This document shows positions 54,282-63,239 of a stretch of 64,000 bases of DNA, one piece after another. Under the pieces are notes generated by a model. The model saw nothing but the letters and a program-made list of their open reading frames with translations. It did not search any database and had not been told where the DNA came from. Every line of letters starts with the position of its first letter. Position 1 is the stretch's first letter. The stretch spans positions 2,615,430 to 2,679,429 of the forward strand of contig CP030885.1 of the NCBI GenBank assembly GCA_006969625.1, written 5' to 3'. This DNA is from Rhodospirillaceae bacterium. GTDB taxonomy: Bacteria; Pseudomonadota; Alphaproteobacteria; Kiloniellales; DSM-21159. The position numbers and the translations under genes are program-made.

Positions 54282-54767
54282 ATGAGCAACGAGACCGACA
54301 CCAAGCCGAAGCAGGACAGCCAGGCCGCCCCGGAGCGCCTCGAGCCGCTCGCGCAAGCGCACTACAACCCCTACCTCTGGCCGGGGGCGATGCAGGACGA
54401 CGAGGCGGCCGAAGAGGGAGCGACGACGACGGCCGGCGAGCCCAAGGCAGCCGACGAGCCGGTCGCCTCGGAAGAAGCGGTGATCGAGGCACTGCGGCAG
54501 GTCTACGACCCCGAGATCCCCGTGAACATCTTCGACCTGGGGCTGATCTACGAGCACAAGATCGACCCCGAAAGCGGCGACGTCGCGATCCTGATGACGC
54601 TGACCGCCCCCTCCTGCCCGGTCGCCGGAACCCTGCCGGGCGAGGTCGCCAACCGGGTGGCGGCAGTTCCGGGCGTCGGCGAGGCCAGCGTGACGATCAC
54701 CTGGGACCCGCCCTGGAACCATCACAAGATGAGCGAGGACGCCAAGCTGGCGCTCGGCATCTTCTAA
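54282..54767 (+). CDS. sufT: SufT-like MIP18 (DUF59) family Fe-S maturation protein
   Basis: 161 residues. A variable, acidic N-terminal half (1-65) includes YNPYLWPGAMQDDEA. The MIP18/DUF59 domain follows: IEALRQVYDPEIPVNIFDLGLIYEHKI, MTLTAPSCPVAG with the conserved cysteine, and a late TWDPPWNHHKMSEDAKLALG. SufT proteins help mature Fe-S enzymes under high demand. Lies 17 bp after sufS, so it is in the operon. Confidence 0.93.
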   Translation: MSNETDTKPKQDSQAAPERLEPLAQAHYNPYLWPGAMQDDEAAEEGATTTAGEPKAADEPVASEEAVIEALRQVYDPEIPVNIFDLGLIYEHKIDPESGDVAILMTLTAPSCPVAGTLPGEVANRVAAVPGVGEASVTITWDPPWNHHKMSEDAKLALGIF

Positions 54768-54840
54768 CTCTTCCGTCGCGGGGGCGAAATCTTACATACT
54801 GAAGGGCAAGACGGATTTCGATCCGAGGAGTGATGCACCC

Positions 54841-55176
54841 ATGGGCCCGATGCTGACGCTGACCGACCGCGCCGCCGAGCGCGTCAAGACGCTGATCGCG
54901 AACTCCCCTGACGAGGCCGTTCTCGGCCTGCGCGTCGGCGTGAAGACGCGTGGTTGCTCCGGCATGAGCTACTTCGTCGAGTACGCCAAGGAGCAGAAGC
55001 GCTTCGAGGACGTGGTCGAGGACAAGGGCGTCAAGATATTCGTCGACCCGACGGCGGCGATGTTCATCCTGGGCAGCGAGATGGACTACCAGGAGGACAA
55101 GCTCCAGTCCGGCTTCGTCTTCAACAATCCGAACGAGAAGAGCCGCTGCGGCTGCGGCGAAAGCTTCTCGGTCTGA
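54841..55176 (+). CDS. sufA: A-type Fe-S carrier (SufA/IscA-like)
   Basis: A 111-residue HesB/IscA-fold protein. The three cluster-binding cysteines are C39 (TRGCSGMSY), C103 and C105 (CGCGESF). It receives clusters from SufBCD and passes them to target proteins. CGAGGAG lies before the start region; the ATG at 54841 gives the usual length. Last gene of the suf run, 73 bp after sufT. Confidence 0.96.
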   Translation: MGPMLTLTDRAAERVKTLIANSPDEAVLGLRVGVKTRGCSGMSYFVEYAKEQKRFEDVVEDKGVKIFVDPTAAMFILGSEMDYQEDKLQSGFVFNNPNEKSRCGCGESFSV

Positions 55177-55374
55177 GGTTTCTGCCGTTTCTGCCCGCGC
55201 GGCCGCTTGCGGCCGAGCCTCGTCTGCGGGCTTCGTCGCCCCACTTTCCCGGTGCCAACTGCAGCTTGCGCCTGAAGCGCGGCTCGGAAAGACTTGCGCC
55301 AGATTGCCGCGTCGGCTATCTGCGCTGGCGATTCTTGCGGGTCGGTCAAAGTCCTTCCTATCGGGTGCTCTCGC

Positions 55375-56298
55375 ATGCCGAACGTCCTGTCGCCGGCACT
55401 GGTGGCGGTCTACGCCCTCGTCGCCTCGGCCCTCTACGTGCATTTCAGGGGACGAGACCGGCATCCCTTCACGCGTCAATTGACCGACCACTCGACCTTC
55501 CTGGCGCCCTTCAACCTACTGATTTATCTCTTTTCGGCCGTCCCCAACCGACCGTTCATCGAGACCGAGCGCTTTTCCGACCTGGCGCTGCTGCGCGAGA
55601 ATTGGCAGGTGTTCCGCGAGGAGGCGCTGAACCTTTACGAGCAGGGCGGCATCGCGGCTTCCGAAAGCTACGACGACCTCGGCTTCAACTCTTTCTTCAA
55701 GAAGGGCTGGAGACGTTTCTACCTGAGCTGGTACGGAGAGCCCTTGCCCTCGGCGCAGGCCATGTGCCCGCGCTCGGTCGCTCTGCTGGCGCAGGTGCCG
55801 AGCGTCAAAGCGGCGATGTTCGCCGTGCTGCCGCCGGGCGGCAAGCTGGTGCGGCACCGCGACCCCTACGCCGGCTCGCTGCGCTACCACCTCGGCCTCG
55901 CGACGCCCAACAGCGCCGCCTGCCGCATCCTCATCGACGGCACCCCCTACCACTGGCGCGACGGCGAGGACCTGGTCTTCGACGAGACCTACATCCACAG
56001 TGCGGTCAACGAGTCCGACCAGACCCGGATCATCCTGTTCTGCGACATCGAACGGCCGCTGCACACCGCCGCCGCGCGCGCCGTCAACCGCTTCATCGCG
56101 ACGCGCGTGCTGCCGGCCACGGCGACCAAGAACCAGCCGGGCGAGCGGGTCGGCGCGCTGAACAAGCTCTTCGGCCTGGTCTACCCGGTGCGGCTCAGGA
56201 TCAAGCGCTTCAAGCACGCCAACCGCCGCCTGTACTACCGTCTGAAGTACGCCGGCGTGGCCCTTGCGCTCGGGCTCGTCGTCTGGTCGGCAATCTGA
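55375..56298 (+). CDS. lpxO: lipid A hydroxylase LpxO-like (aspartyl/asparaginyl beta-hydroxylase family)
   Basis: A 307-residue membrane-anchored Fe(II)/2-oxoglutarate dioxygenase. The N-terminal hydrophobic segment and VHFRGRDRHPFTRQLTDHSTFLAPFNLLIYLFSAVPNRPF resemble LpxO strongly. Iron ligands are H and D of RHRDPYAGSLRYHLGL and H of YIHSAVNES, and the 2-oxoglutarate arginine is in DQTRIILFCDIERP. LpxO adds a 2-hydroxyl to a secondary acyl chain of lipid A at the inner membrane. It follows the suf operon by 198 bp and needs iron itself, but shared control is not shown. Confidence 0.88.
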   Translation: MPNVLSPALVAVYALVASALYVHFRGRDRHPFTRQLTDHSTFLAPFNLLIYLFSAVPNRPFIETERFSDLALLRENWQVFREEALNLYEQGGIAASESYDDLGFNSFFKKGWRRFYLSWYGEPLPSAQAMCPRSVALLAQVPSVKAAMFAVLPPGGKLVRHRDPYAGSLRYHLGLATPNSAACRILIDGTPYHWRDGEDLVFDETYIHSAVNESDQTRIILFCDIERPLHTAAARAVNRFIATRVLPATATKNQPGERVGALNKLFGLVYPVRLRIKRFKHANRRLYYRLKYAGVALALGLVVWSAI

Positions 56299-56314
56299 GC
56301 CGCAGCGCGCCGCC

Positions 56315-57559
56315 TCAACTGGTCGGGTCGGTGGAGCGGCTGGCCAGGGCCCGCGCCGGGAAGCCGGCGGCCTCCAGCGCCGCGACGATTTCGGTGACGT
56401 GCTCGGCATCGCGGGTTTCCAGCGTCACGTCGATGTCGGCCCGCTTGGCCGGCACGTCGGCGAACAGCCGCTGGTGATGGACCTCGATGATGTTGGCGCC
56501 GGTCGTGCCGATGACCTGGGACAGCCGCGCCAACTGCCCCGGCTGGTCGACGATGGCGATGCGCAGCCGCACCAGCCGCCCGTCGCGCACCAGGCCGCGG
56601 ATCAGCACGCCGGACAGCAGGCGCATGTCGATGTTGCCGCCGCAGATCACCACGCCGACCCGCTTGCCGGCGAAGCGTCGGGGCTCTGCGATCACGGCGG
56701 CGAGCCCGGCAGCGCCGGCGCCCTCTGCGACCAGCTTCTGCTCTTCGGCCAGGTGGTGGACCGCGCTCTCCAGCGCCGCCTCGTCGACCGTCAGGATCTC
56801 GCTGACGAGGTCGCGCACGATCCGCCGGGTCAGTTCGCCCGGCGTTTTCACCGCGATGCCGTCGGCGAGCGTCGTGCCGCCGCACGACACCGGCTCGCCG
56901 CGCAGGACCTGCAGCATCGAGGGGAACAGGGCCGCCTCCACGCCGATCACCTCGATCGTCGGCCGCAGCGCTTTGGCGGCTGTCGCGATCCCCGAGATCA
57001 ACCCGCCGCCGCCGATCGGCACCACAAGTGTGTCGAGGCTCGGCGCGTCCGCCAGCATCTCCAGGCCGATGGTCCCCTGCCCGGCGACGATCAGCGGGTC
57101 GTCGTAGGGGTGCACGAAGGTCAGCCCCTGCTCCTCGGCGATCTGCCGCGCCGTTGCGAAGGAGACGTCCAGCGTATCGCCGGTCAACACGACCCGGGCC
57201 CCGTAGGCGCGCGTGCGCTGCACCTTGGTGAAGGGCGCGAACTCGGGCATCACCACGGTCGCGGGGATGCCCAGGCGCTGGGCATGGTAGGCGACGCCCT
57301 GGGCATGGTTGCCCGCCGACATGGCGATGACGCCACGCGCCCGCTGGGCGGAGTCGAGGGCGCTGAGCTTGTTGCAGGCGCCGCGGTCCTTGAAGGAGCC
57401 GGTGACCTGGAAGTTCTCGCACTTCAGGTGCAGCTCGCAGCCGAGGCGGCCGGAGAGGCGAAAGGCCGGCACCAGTGGCGTGCGCACCACCTGCCCGTCG
57501 ATCGTCTCGGCCGCCCGGTGGATGTCCTCGAGGGTTACGGTGGCCTCGTGCAGGGCCAT
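56315..57559 (-). CDS. ilvA: threonine ammonia-lyase
   Basis: A 414-residue PLP enzyme (fold type II) deaminating threonine to 2-oxobutyrate. The PLP lysine is in TGSFKDRGACNKL, SAGNHAQGVAYHA binds the substrate, and the phosphate loop is GGGGLISGIA. An ACT-like domain follows from about residue 330 (RLRIAIVDQPGQLARLSQVIGTTGANIIEVHHQR). The shorter form with one ACT domain resembles TdcB-type or allosteric catabolic dehydratases rather than the long biosynthetic IlvA, so the symbol is provisional. Confidence 0.92.
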   Translation of the reverse strand: MALHEATVTLEDIHRAAETIDGQVVRTPLVPAFRLSGRLGCELHLKCENFQVTGSFKDRGACNKLSALDSAQRARGVIAMSAGNHAQGVAYHAQRLGIPATVVMPEFAPFTKVQRTRAYGARVVLTGDTLDVSFATARQIAEEQGLTFVHPYDDPLIVAGQGTIGLEMLADAPSLDTLVVPIGGGGLISGIATAAKALRPTIEVIGVEAALFPSMLQVLRGEPVSCGGTTLADGIAVKTPGELTRRIVRDLVSEILTVDEAALESAVHHLAEEQKLVAEGAGAAGLAAVIAEPRRFAGKRVGVVICGGNIDMRLLSGVLIRGLVRDGRLVRLRIAIVDQPGQLARLSQVIGTTGANIIEVHHQRLFADVPAKRADIDVTLETRDAEHVTEIVAALEAAGFPARALASRSTDPTS

Positions 57560-57596
57560 GGCAGTTTCCTCCGCGCGCCGGGCGTTTGCCGACAGT

Positions 57597-59954
57597 CTAG
57601 CGCGGACGGAGCACGAGGCGCCCGCCCTCGGCGCGTTCGTTACCGACCAGTTTTACGAAACCGCCGTCGCGCCACATCGGCGCGATGTCGAGGAGGTGCG
57701 GCGAGAAGGGGTTGCCCGACTGCCCGGCGGTGATGACGAAGCGCGACTCGTCGAGATTCGCCAAGTCGTAGACCGCCCGCAGACCGGCGCCGTGCACCAT
57801 GCGCATCGGCGTCCGCTCCTCCCAGGCCGGCGTGGCGCGCTTGACGGTGTAGTTGCCGCCACCCACCGGGAAGCGCTCGCGATAGGCAGCGCCGAGCAGC
57901 GGCACGTGGCCGAGCAGCACGTGCTGCAGACGGGCGACGTGCCAGTCGCCCCATTCCAGGTCGGCCGGCGCGTCCGCCTCGGCGCCGATCTCCTCCAGCC
58001 AGGCCAGTGCCGCCTCCAGCCCCTGCCGACGTGCCCAAGCGCAGTCCTCGACGGTGGGCGTCGCGGTGTCATCGCACCAGCGCGGTGCCGCCTGCAGCGC
58101 ATGCGCGATGCCTTCCGGATTCCAGTAAGCGTAGCCCTTGTAGGCCTTGCCCAATTCGTCGGCGAAAATCGTCGCGTTGAGCGCGCGCAGCCAGGCGTAG
58201 AGCAGCAGAGGCTGCGGCTGTCCCGGCGTCATTTCGAAATCCCAGCCGGCCAGCAACGCCACCGCTCGCCCGGCGGCGCCATCGTCCTGCGGCAGGCCGT
58301 CGATCAGCAGGGGCACCAGTTCGCGCGCCATGACCGAGTGGGCATCGCGTTGCAACAGCCAGCTCTCCTCGGTCGAATGGACCTGCTGGCCGTCCAGCAC
58401 CTCGGCGATCCGGCGGGCGCGATAGCTCGGCTCGAAGCGGGTGGCCAGCAGGTAGGGGTAGTCCGGCCCGGCGATGCGGTTGTTGGCATTGATCAGCACA
58501 CCGTCGGCGGGATTGACGGCATGGGGCAGCTCTTCGAAGGGGATCATGCCGCGCCAAAGCTGCCGGCGCTCGGCGCCGCGCACCGGCAAGCTGCCGTCGA
58601 AGCCGTCGCGCACAGGCACCAGGGCGGGGGCATAGAAGCCGATGTCGCCGGCGGTGTTGGCCCAGAAGACATTCTGCTGCGGGCCGGTCCAGGACCGCAT
58701 CGCCCCGGCGAACTCGTCCCAGGTGCGGGCGAAATTGAGTTTGTAGAGCGCTTCCGGCGAGGTGTCGGGGCGCTGCAGGAAGGGCCAGGCGAGCGCCAGC
58801 ACCTCGCCCTGCCCGACGGCATCGGCCGCCTCTTCGCGCGCATCCGAGACGACGGGGCCGTGGCGCGTCGCGCGGAAGGTCTCGGTGACGTCCGTACCGA
58901 AGCGCACGACGAAGGTCTCCTCGCGCGTCTCGAAGGGCAGCGGCCCGTCCGGCGTCAGGTAGCGGCCGGGGTCCTGCGGATCGAGCGTCTCGACGACCAG
59001 GTCCTGGACGTCGCTGTGGGTGGTGGTGAAGCCCCAAGCGGCATGGCCGTTGTGGCCCAGCACCATCAGCGGCACGCCGGGCGAGGTGGCGCCGGCGAGC
59101 ACGCCCTCGGGCGTCTCCAGGCGCGCCAGGTACCAGGTGGCCGGCACCTGCAGGCCCAGATGCGGGTCGTTGGCGAGAATCGGCTTGCCGCTCGCCGTCC
59201 GCGCGCCGGCCACCGCCCAGACGTTGCTGGCGCCTAGGGTCCAGTCGCGCGGCACTGCATCCAGCAGGGTCGAGAAGTCCCGGAACCCAGCGCCGGAGAT
59301 CGTCGCGGTGCCGGAGTCGAGGTCCGGGAAGAGGTCGCCCAGGGCCTCCGGCCCGACCGCAGCGGCGAGGCGCGCGTTGTCCAACTCCTGCCACCAGTTG
59401 CCCGACAGGCGGAAGGCCATCAGCTTGCCCCACAGCAGGGAATGCCAGGGCTCCCAGGCCTCCGGTCGGCCGGCGAGCAGGAATTCCGGCGGCAGCGGAC
59501 CGTCGTGCGTCTCCAAGTAGGCGTTGACGCCCTCGGCGTAGAAGTTCAGCGCCCGCTTCACCTCGGGGCTGACGCCTGGCCAGGTTTGCTGCGCCCGGCC
59601 AGCGAGGTCGAGCGCCCGCATCAGTCGGTCGAAGTCGAGCGTCATGGAGCCGGCGACTTCGGAGAGCCGTCCGGTGGCGATGCGGCGCAGCAGTTCCATC
59701 TGCACCAGGCGGTCCTGGGCGTGGACGTAGCCGAGCGCGAACCAGGCGTCGGGCCAGCTCTCGGCCTCGATGGTCACGATGCCCAACTCGTCGCGCAGGA
59801 TCTCGACCGGCTCGTCCGGGCTGCCGACCACCACCGTGCCCTCGGTCTTCGGCAGGGAGAACTGCAGCCAAGCCCAGCCGCCAGCCAGCACCAGGACCAG
59901 GGCGGCCACCAGTCCGACGAGGCCGCGAGCGGCCCACTTCAACACCTTACGCAT
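57597..59954 (-). CDS. penicillin acylase family protein (Ntn hydrolase)
   Basis: A 785-residue exported precursor. A hydrophobic N-terminal segment (VGLVAALVLVLAGGWAWLQF) precedes the alpha chain. The autocatalytic cleavage site is just before the nucleophilic serine of GASNVWAVAGARTASGKPILANDPHLG, which starts the beta chain. GHNGHAAWGFTTTHSDVQDL and VLINANNRIAG are other family segments. Such enzymes cleave amides, including penicillins and acyl-homoserine lactones; the substrate here is undetermined. It lies 37 bp upstream of the threonine ammonia-lyase gene, on the same strand. Confidence 0.92.
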   Translation of the reverse strand: MRKVLKWAARGLVGLVAALVLVLAGGWAWLQFSLPKTEGTVVVGSPDEPVEILRDELGIVTIEAESWPDAWFALGYVHAQDRLVQMELLRRIATGRLSEVAGSMTLDFDRLMRALDLAGRAQQTWPGVSPEVKRALNFYAEGVNAYLETHDGPLPPEFLLAGRPEAWEPWHSLLWGKLMAFRLSGNWWQELDNARLAAAVGPEALGDLFPDLDSGTATISGAGFRDFSTLLDAVPRDWTLGASNVWAVAGARTASGKPILANDPHLGLQVPATWYLARLETPEGVLAGATSPGVPLMVLGHNGHAAWGFTTTHSDVQDLVVETLDPQDPGRYLTPDGPLPFETREETFVVRFGTDVTETFRATRHGPVVSDAREEAADAVGQGEVLALAWPFLQRPDTSPEALYKLNFARTWDEFAGAMRSWTGPQQNVFWANTAGDIGFYAPALVPVRDGFDGSLPVRGAERRQLWRGMIPFEELPHAVNPADGVLINANNRIAGPDYPYLLATRFEPSYRARRIAEVLDGQQVHSTEESWLLQRDAHSVMARELVPLLIDGLPQDDGAAGRAVALLAGWDFEMTPGQPQPLLLYAWLRALNATIFADELGKAYKGYAYWNPEGIAHALQAAPRWCDDTATPTVEDCAWARRQGLEAALAWLEEIGAEADAPADLEWGDWHVARLQHVLLGHVPLLGAAYRERFPVGGGNYTVKRATPAWEERTPMRMVHGAGLRAVYDLANLDESRFVITAGQSGNPFSPHLLDIAPMWRDGGFVKLVGNERAEGGRLVLRPR

Positions 59955-60217
59955 GAACGCTCCCGCAGCGTGACGATGTCTGGCTATATGGACCGTCTTT
60001 GCGACGAAAACAGCACCGCAGGAAGGCTCAATCGCGGGCGGGAAACCAGGTGGCCGATCGGGTAGAGCCCACCGGGGCAGGATCCTGGGGGCCGGCTTGC
60101 CGGCTCGCCGTCGCGTTCACGAGAGCTGTGCCGGCCGCCGGAGCGTGCACCCTTGCCCGAACCGCTCCCGGCGCCCATCCTGCCGTACTCTAGCCCCCGG
60201 CACGAGAGCGCTCTGTC

Positions 60218-61609
60218 ATGGCCGACACGCACTTCCCCGGACCGGTCTACTCCAGCGCCCTGGAGATGATCGGCAACACACCGCTGGTCCGCGTCAACAA
60301 CCTGGAGACCGGCCCCTGCACGCTCTTCTTGAAGCTGGAAAGCCAGAACCCCGGCGGCTCGATCAAGGACCGCATCGGCCGCTCGATGATCGAGGCGGCG
60401 GAAGCCGACGGCCGGCTCGGGCCCGGTGGCACGATCGTCGAGGCGACCGCCGGCAACACGGGCCTGGGCTTGGCGCTCGTCGCCGCCCAGAAGGGCTACC
60501 GCCTGATCATCGTCATGCCGGACAAGATGGCGCAGGAGAAGATCTTCCACCTCAAGGCACTGGGCGCCGAGGTCCGCATGACCCGCTCCGACGTCGGCAA
60601 GGGGCACCCGGAATACTACCAGGACCTGGCCAAGCGCATCGCCGAGCAAGAAGGCGCCTGGTTCGTCGACCAATTCGGCAACGAGGCTAACCCGCGGGCG
60701 CACGAGACGACCACGGGTCCGGAGATCCTGGCGCAGATGGACGGCGACGTGGACGCGGTGGTCTGCGGCGTCGGCTCCGGCGGGACGATCACCGGCCTGT
60801 CGCGCTTTTTTGCCGAGGCCTCGCCGAAGACCGAGATGGTGCTGGCCGACCCGGAGGGCTCGATCCTCGCCGACTACATCCGCACCGGCGAGGTGAAGGG
60901 CGAGGTCGGGAGCTGGATCGTCGAGGGCATCGGCGAGGACTTCGTGCCGCCCGTCTCCGACTTCTCTCGGGTGCACACCGCCTACAGCATTCCCGACAAG
61001 GAGGCGCTGCTGGCGGCGCGCGAGCTGCTGCGCGCCGAGGGGCTGCTGGCCGGCTCCTCCTCGGGCACGCTGATCGCCGCCGCCCTGCGCCATTGCCGCG
61101 CCCAGAGCGCGCCGAAGCGCGTGGTCGCGTTCCTCTGCGACAGCGGCAACAAGTACCTTTCCAAAATGTATAACGACTTCTGGATGCGCGATCAGGGCTT
61201 CCTGGAAGAGCCCAGCACCGGCGACCTGCGCGATCTGATCGCCCGCAAGCACACCGAGCACGCCACCGTGACGGCGGCGCCGGGCGACACTCTGGCGCAG
61301 GCGCTCGGCCGCATGAAGCTCTACGACGTTTCGCAGCTTCCGGTGCTGGACGAGGCCGGACGGCCGGTCGGCATCGTCGACGAGAGCGATGTCCTGCTGC
61401 AGGTCTACGCCGACAGGAGCGGCTTCGCCGAGCCGGTTTCGGCGGCGATGACCGCCAAGCTGGAGACCCTGCCGCCGACCGCCGCCCTGGAGGACCTGCT
61501 GCCGATCTTCGCCCGCGACCACGTCGCCATCGTCGCGGAGGGACAGCGCTTCTACGGCCTGATCACCCGCATCGACCTGCTCAACCACCTGCGGCGGCAG
61601 ATGCCGTGA
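60218..61609 (+). CDS. cystathionine beta-synthase
   Basis: 463 residues. The fold type II PLP core has MIGNTPLVRVNNL, the lysine in NPGGSIKDRIG, ATAGNTGLGLALVAA and GVGSGGTITGLSRF. The C-terminal part holds two CBS motifs (ATVTAAPGDTLAQALGRMKLYDVSQLPVLDE and PVSAAMTAKLETLPPTAALEDLLPIF), presumably regulatory. There is no haem-binding N-terminal extension. It condenses serine with homocysteine to cystathionine. The gamma-lyase/synthase gene follows after 49 bp, forming a reverse transsulfuration pair. Confidence 0.93.
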   Translation: MADTHFPGPVYSSALEMIGNTPLVRVNNLETGPCTLFLKLESQNPGGSIKDRIGRSMIEAAEADGRLGPGGTIVEATAGNTGLGLALVAAQKGYRLIIVMPDKMAQEKIFHLKALGAEVRMTRSDVGKGHPEYYQDLAKRIAEQEGAWFVDQFGNEANPRAHETTTGPEILAQMDGDVDAVVCGVGSGGTITGLSRFFAEASPKTEMVLADPEGSILADYIRTGEVKGEVGSWIVEGIGEDFVPPVSDFSRVHTAYSIPDKEALLAARELLRAEGLLAGSSSGTLIAAALRHCRAQSAPKRVVAFLCDSGNKYLSKMYNDFWMRDQGFLEEPSTGDLRDLIARKHTEHATVTAAPGDTLAQALGRMKLYDVSQLPVLDEAGRPVGIVDESDVLLQVYADRSGFAEPVSAAMTAKLETLPPTAALEDLLPIFARDHVAIVAEGQRFYGLITRIDLLNHLRRQMP

Positions 61610-61658
61610 CGTCGATATCCGCCTGACGGCGGCTGTCGCATCACCCGAAAGGACCGCC

Positions 61659-62828
61659 ATGCCGGACATCACCAAGCCGAACCGCCCGAGCTTCGAGACC
61701 CGCGCCATCCATGCCGGCCAGGCACCGGACCCGACGACCGGCGCGATCATGACCCCGATCTACGCCACCAGCACCTACGTGCAGCAGAGCCCGGGCGTCC
61801 ATAAGGGCTACGAGTACTCGCGCAGCCAGAATCCGACGCGCATGGCCTACGAGCGCTGCGTCGCCGACCTGGAGAGCGGCGCACGGGGCTTCGCCTTCGC
61901 CAGCGGCATGGCGGCGACGGCCACGGCACTGGAGCTGCTCGACAGCGGCGACCACGTCGTCGTCATGGACGACGTCTACGGCGGCACCTATCGGCTGTTC
62001 GAGAACGTGCGCCGCCGTTCGGCCGGGCTGGACTTCAGCTTCGTCGACCTGACCGACCGCGGCGCGCTGGAAGCGGCGATCCGGCCGAACACCCGCATGG
62101 TCTGGATCGAAACGCCGACCAACCCCCTGCTGAAGCTGGTCGACCTCGAGGCGATCGCCGAGGTTGCGCGCGCCCGCGGCCTGGTCACGGTCGCGGACAA
62201 CACCTTTGCGAGCCCCTGGGTGCAGCGCCCGCTGGAGCACGGCATCGACTTGGTGATGCACTCGGCCACCAAGTACCTGGGCGGCCACAGCGACCTGGTC
62301 GGCGGCGTTCTGGTGGCCCGCGAAAGCGGCGAGCTGGCCGAGCGGCTGGGCTATCTGCAGAACGCCGTCGGCGGCATCCAGGGCCCCTTCGAGTCCTTCC
62401 TCGCGCTGCGCGGCCTGAAGACGCTGCACCTGCGCATGGAACGCCACTGTGCGAGCGCCCAGACAGTCGCGGAATTCCTGCACGCCCACCCCAAGGTGGC
62501 CCGGGTCGCCTACCCAGGCCTGCCCAATCACCCGCAGCACGCCCTGGCCCAGCGCCAGATGCGCGCCGGCGGCGGCATGGTCACGGCGGTGCTCGAAGGC
62601 GGTCTGGATGCCGCCAAGCGCTTCCTGGAGCGGGTGCGGGTCTTCGCTCTGGCGGAATCGCTCGGTGGCGTCGAGAGCCTGATCGAGCATCCGGCGATCA
62701 TGACCCACGCCTCCATCCCAACGGAAAAGCGTACAGCGCTCGGCATCGACGACGGCTTGATCCGCCTTTCGGTCGGGGTCGAAGGGCAAGACGACCTGCT
62801 GAACGACCTACGCGACGCCCTGGCCTGA
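61659..62828 (+). CDS. cystathionine gamma-lyase / gamma-synthase family enzyme
   Basis: A 389-residue fold type I PLP enzyme. Signatures are FETRAIHAGQAPDPTTGAIM, YEYSRSQNPTRMAYERCVADLE, WIETPTNPLLKLVDLEAIA and the PLP lysine in MHSATKYLGGHSDLVGG. ESLGGVESLIEHPAIMTH closes the active site. Gamma-lyase, gamma-synthase and related activities are hard to tell apart by sequence. Pairing with a cystathionine beta-synthase favours gamma-lyase (cystathionine to cysteine). Confidence 0.92.
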   Translation: MPDITKPNRPSFETRAIHAGQAPDPTTGAIMTPIYATSTYVQQSPGVHKGYEYSRSQNPTRMAYERCVADLESGARGFAFASGMAATATALELLDSGDHVVVMDDVYGGTYRLFENVRRRSAGLDFSFVDLTDRGALEAAIRPNTRMVWIETPTNPLLKLVDLEAIAEVARARGLVTVADNTFASPWVQRPLEHGIDLVMHSATKYLGGHSDLVGGVLVARESGELAERLGYLQNAVGGIQGPFESFLALRGLKTLHLRMERHCASAQTVAEFLHAHPKVARVAYPGLPNHPQHALAQRQMRAGGGMVTAVLEGGLDAAKRFLERVRVFALAESLGGVESLIEHPAIMTHASIPTEKRTALGIDDGLIRLSVGVEGQDDLLNDLRDALA

Positions 62829-62930
62829 CCCGGACGGTTCCGACTCCGGTCGGCACCTCGGCGGAACCGCGGCTTCCAAGCAGCCGTTCACTTGCACAGC
62901 GCCCGACCTGCACTTCGTGGGAGGACTGCC

Positions 62931-63239
62931 ATGAGACAGGCGCAAGAAGGCCGAGCACAAGCACCGGCGGAGCGGCGCAACACGAAGACGCGCACGACGT
63001 AGCGCCGCTGGGTGTTTCGCGGTTACGTCGCCCTGACCGTTCTGTTCGCCATCTGGATCGGCGCAGCCGATCCGTTTGCCGTCAGCGGCGCGCTGAACGA
63101 CGGGCTGTTGGCTTGGATCATTCCGCCTTTGCTGTTTCTCGGACTGGCGGCTGGGCTCGGCTGGCTGATTCTGCTGGTTTCGAGCCGGCGTACGCCGGCC
63201 GCCGACCGCGACGTGGCTGCCCGGCGTGCGCGCGAGTAG
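62931..63239 (+). pseudogene. small membrane protein gene with in-frame TAG
   Basis: GGGAGG at a good distance precedes an ATG at 62931 that opens a basic 23-codon frame (MRQAQEGRAQAPAERRNTKT) ending in TAG (63000-63002). The same frame continues without other stops to 63239 and encodes two clear hydrophobic helices (GYVALTVLFAIWIGAA and LLAWIIPPLLFLGLAAGLGW) and a basic tail. A GTG at 63012 could start the second part but lacks a Shine-Dalgarno sequence. A nonsense mutation in a roughly 102-residue two-helix protein is the simplest explanation. No family is recognised. A 16-bp perfect palindrome (63184-63199) lies in its 3' part. Confidence 0.5.

Noticed and set aside
59955-60217. SAM-type riboswitch before the cystathionine beta-synthase gene
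   Set aside because: I looked for conserved SAM-II or SAH-type core sequences and found none; only GC-rich sequence without a clear pseudoknot core is present.
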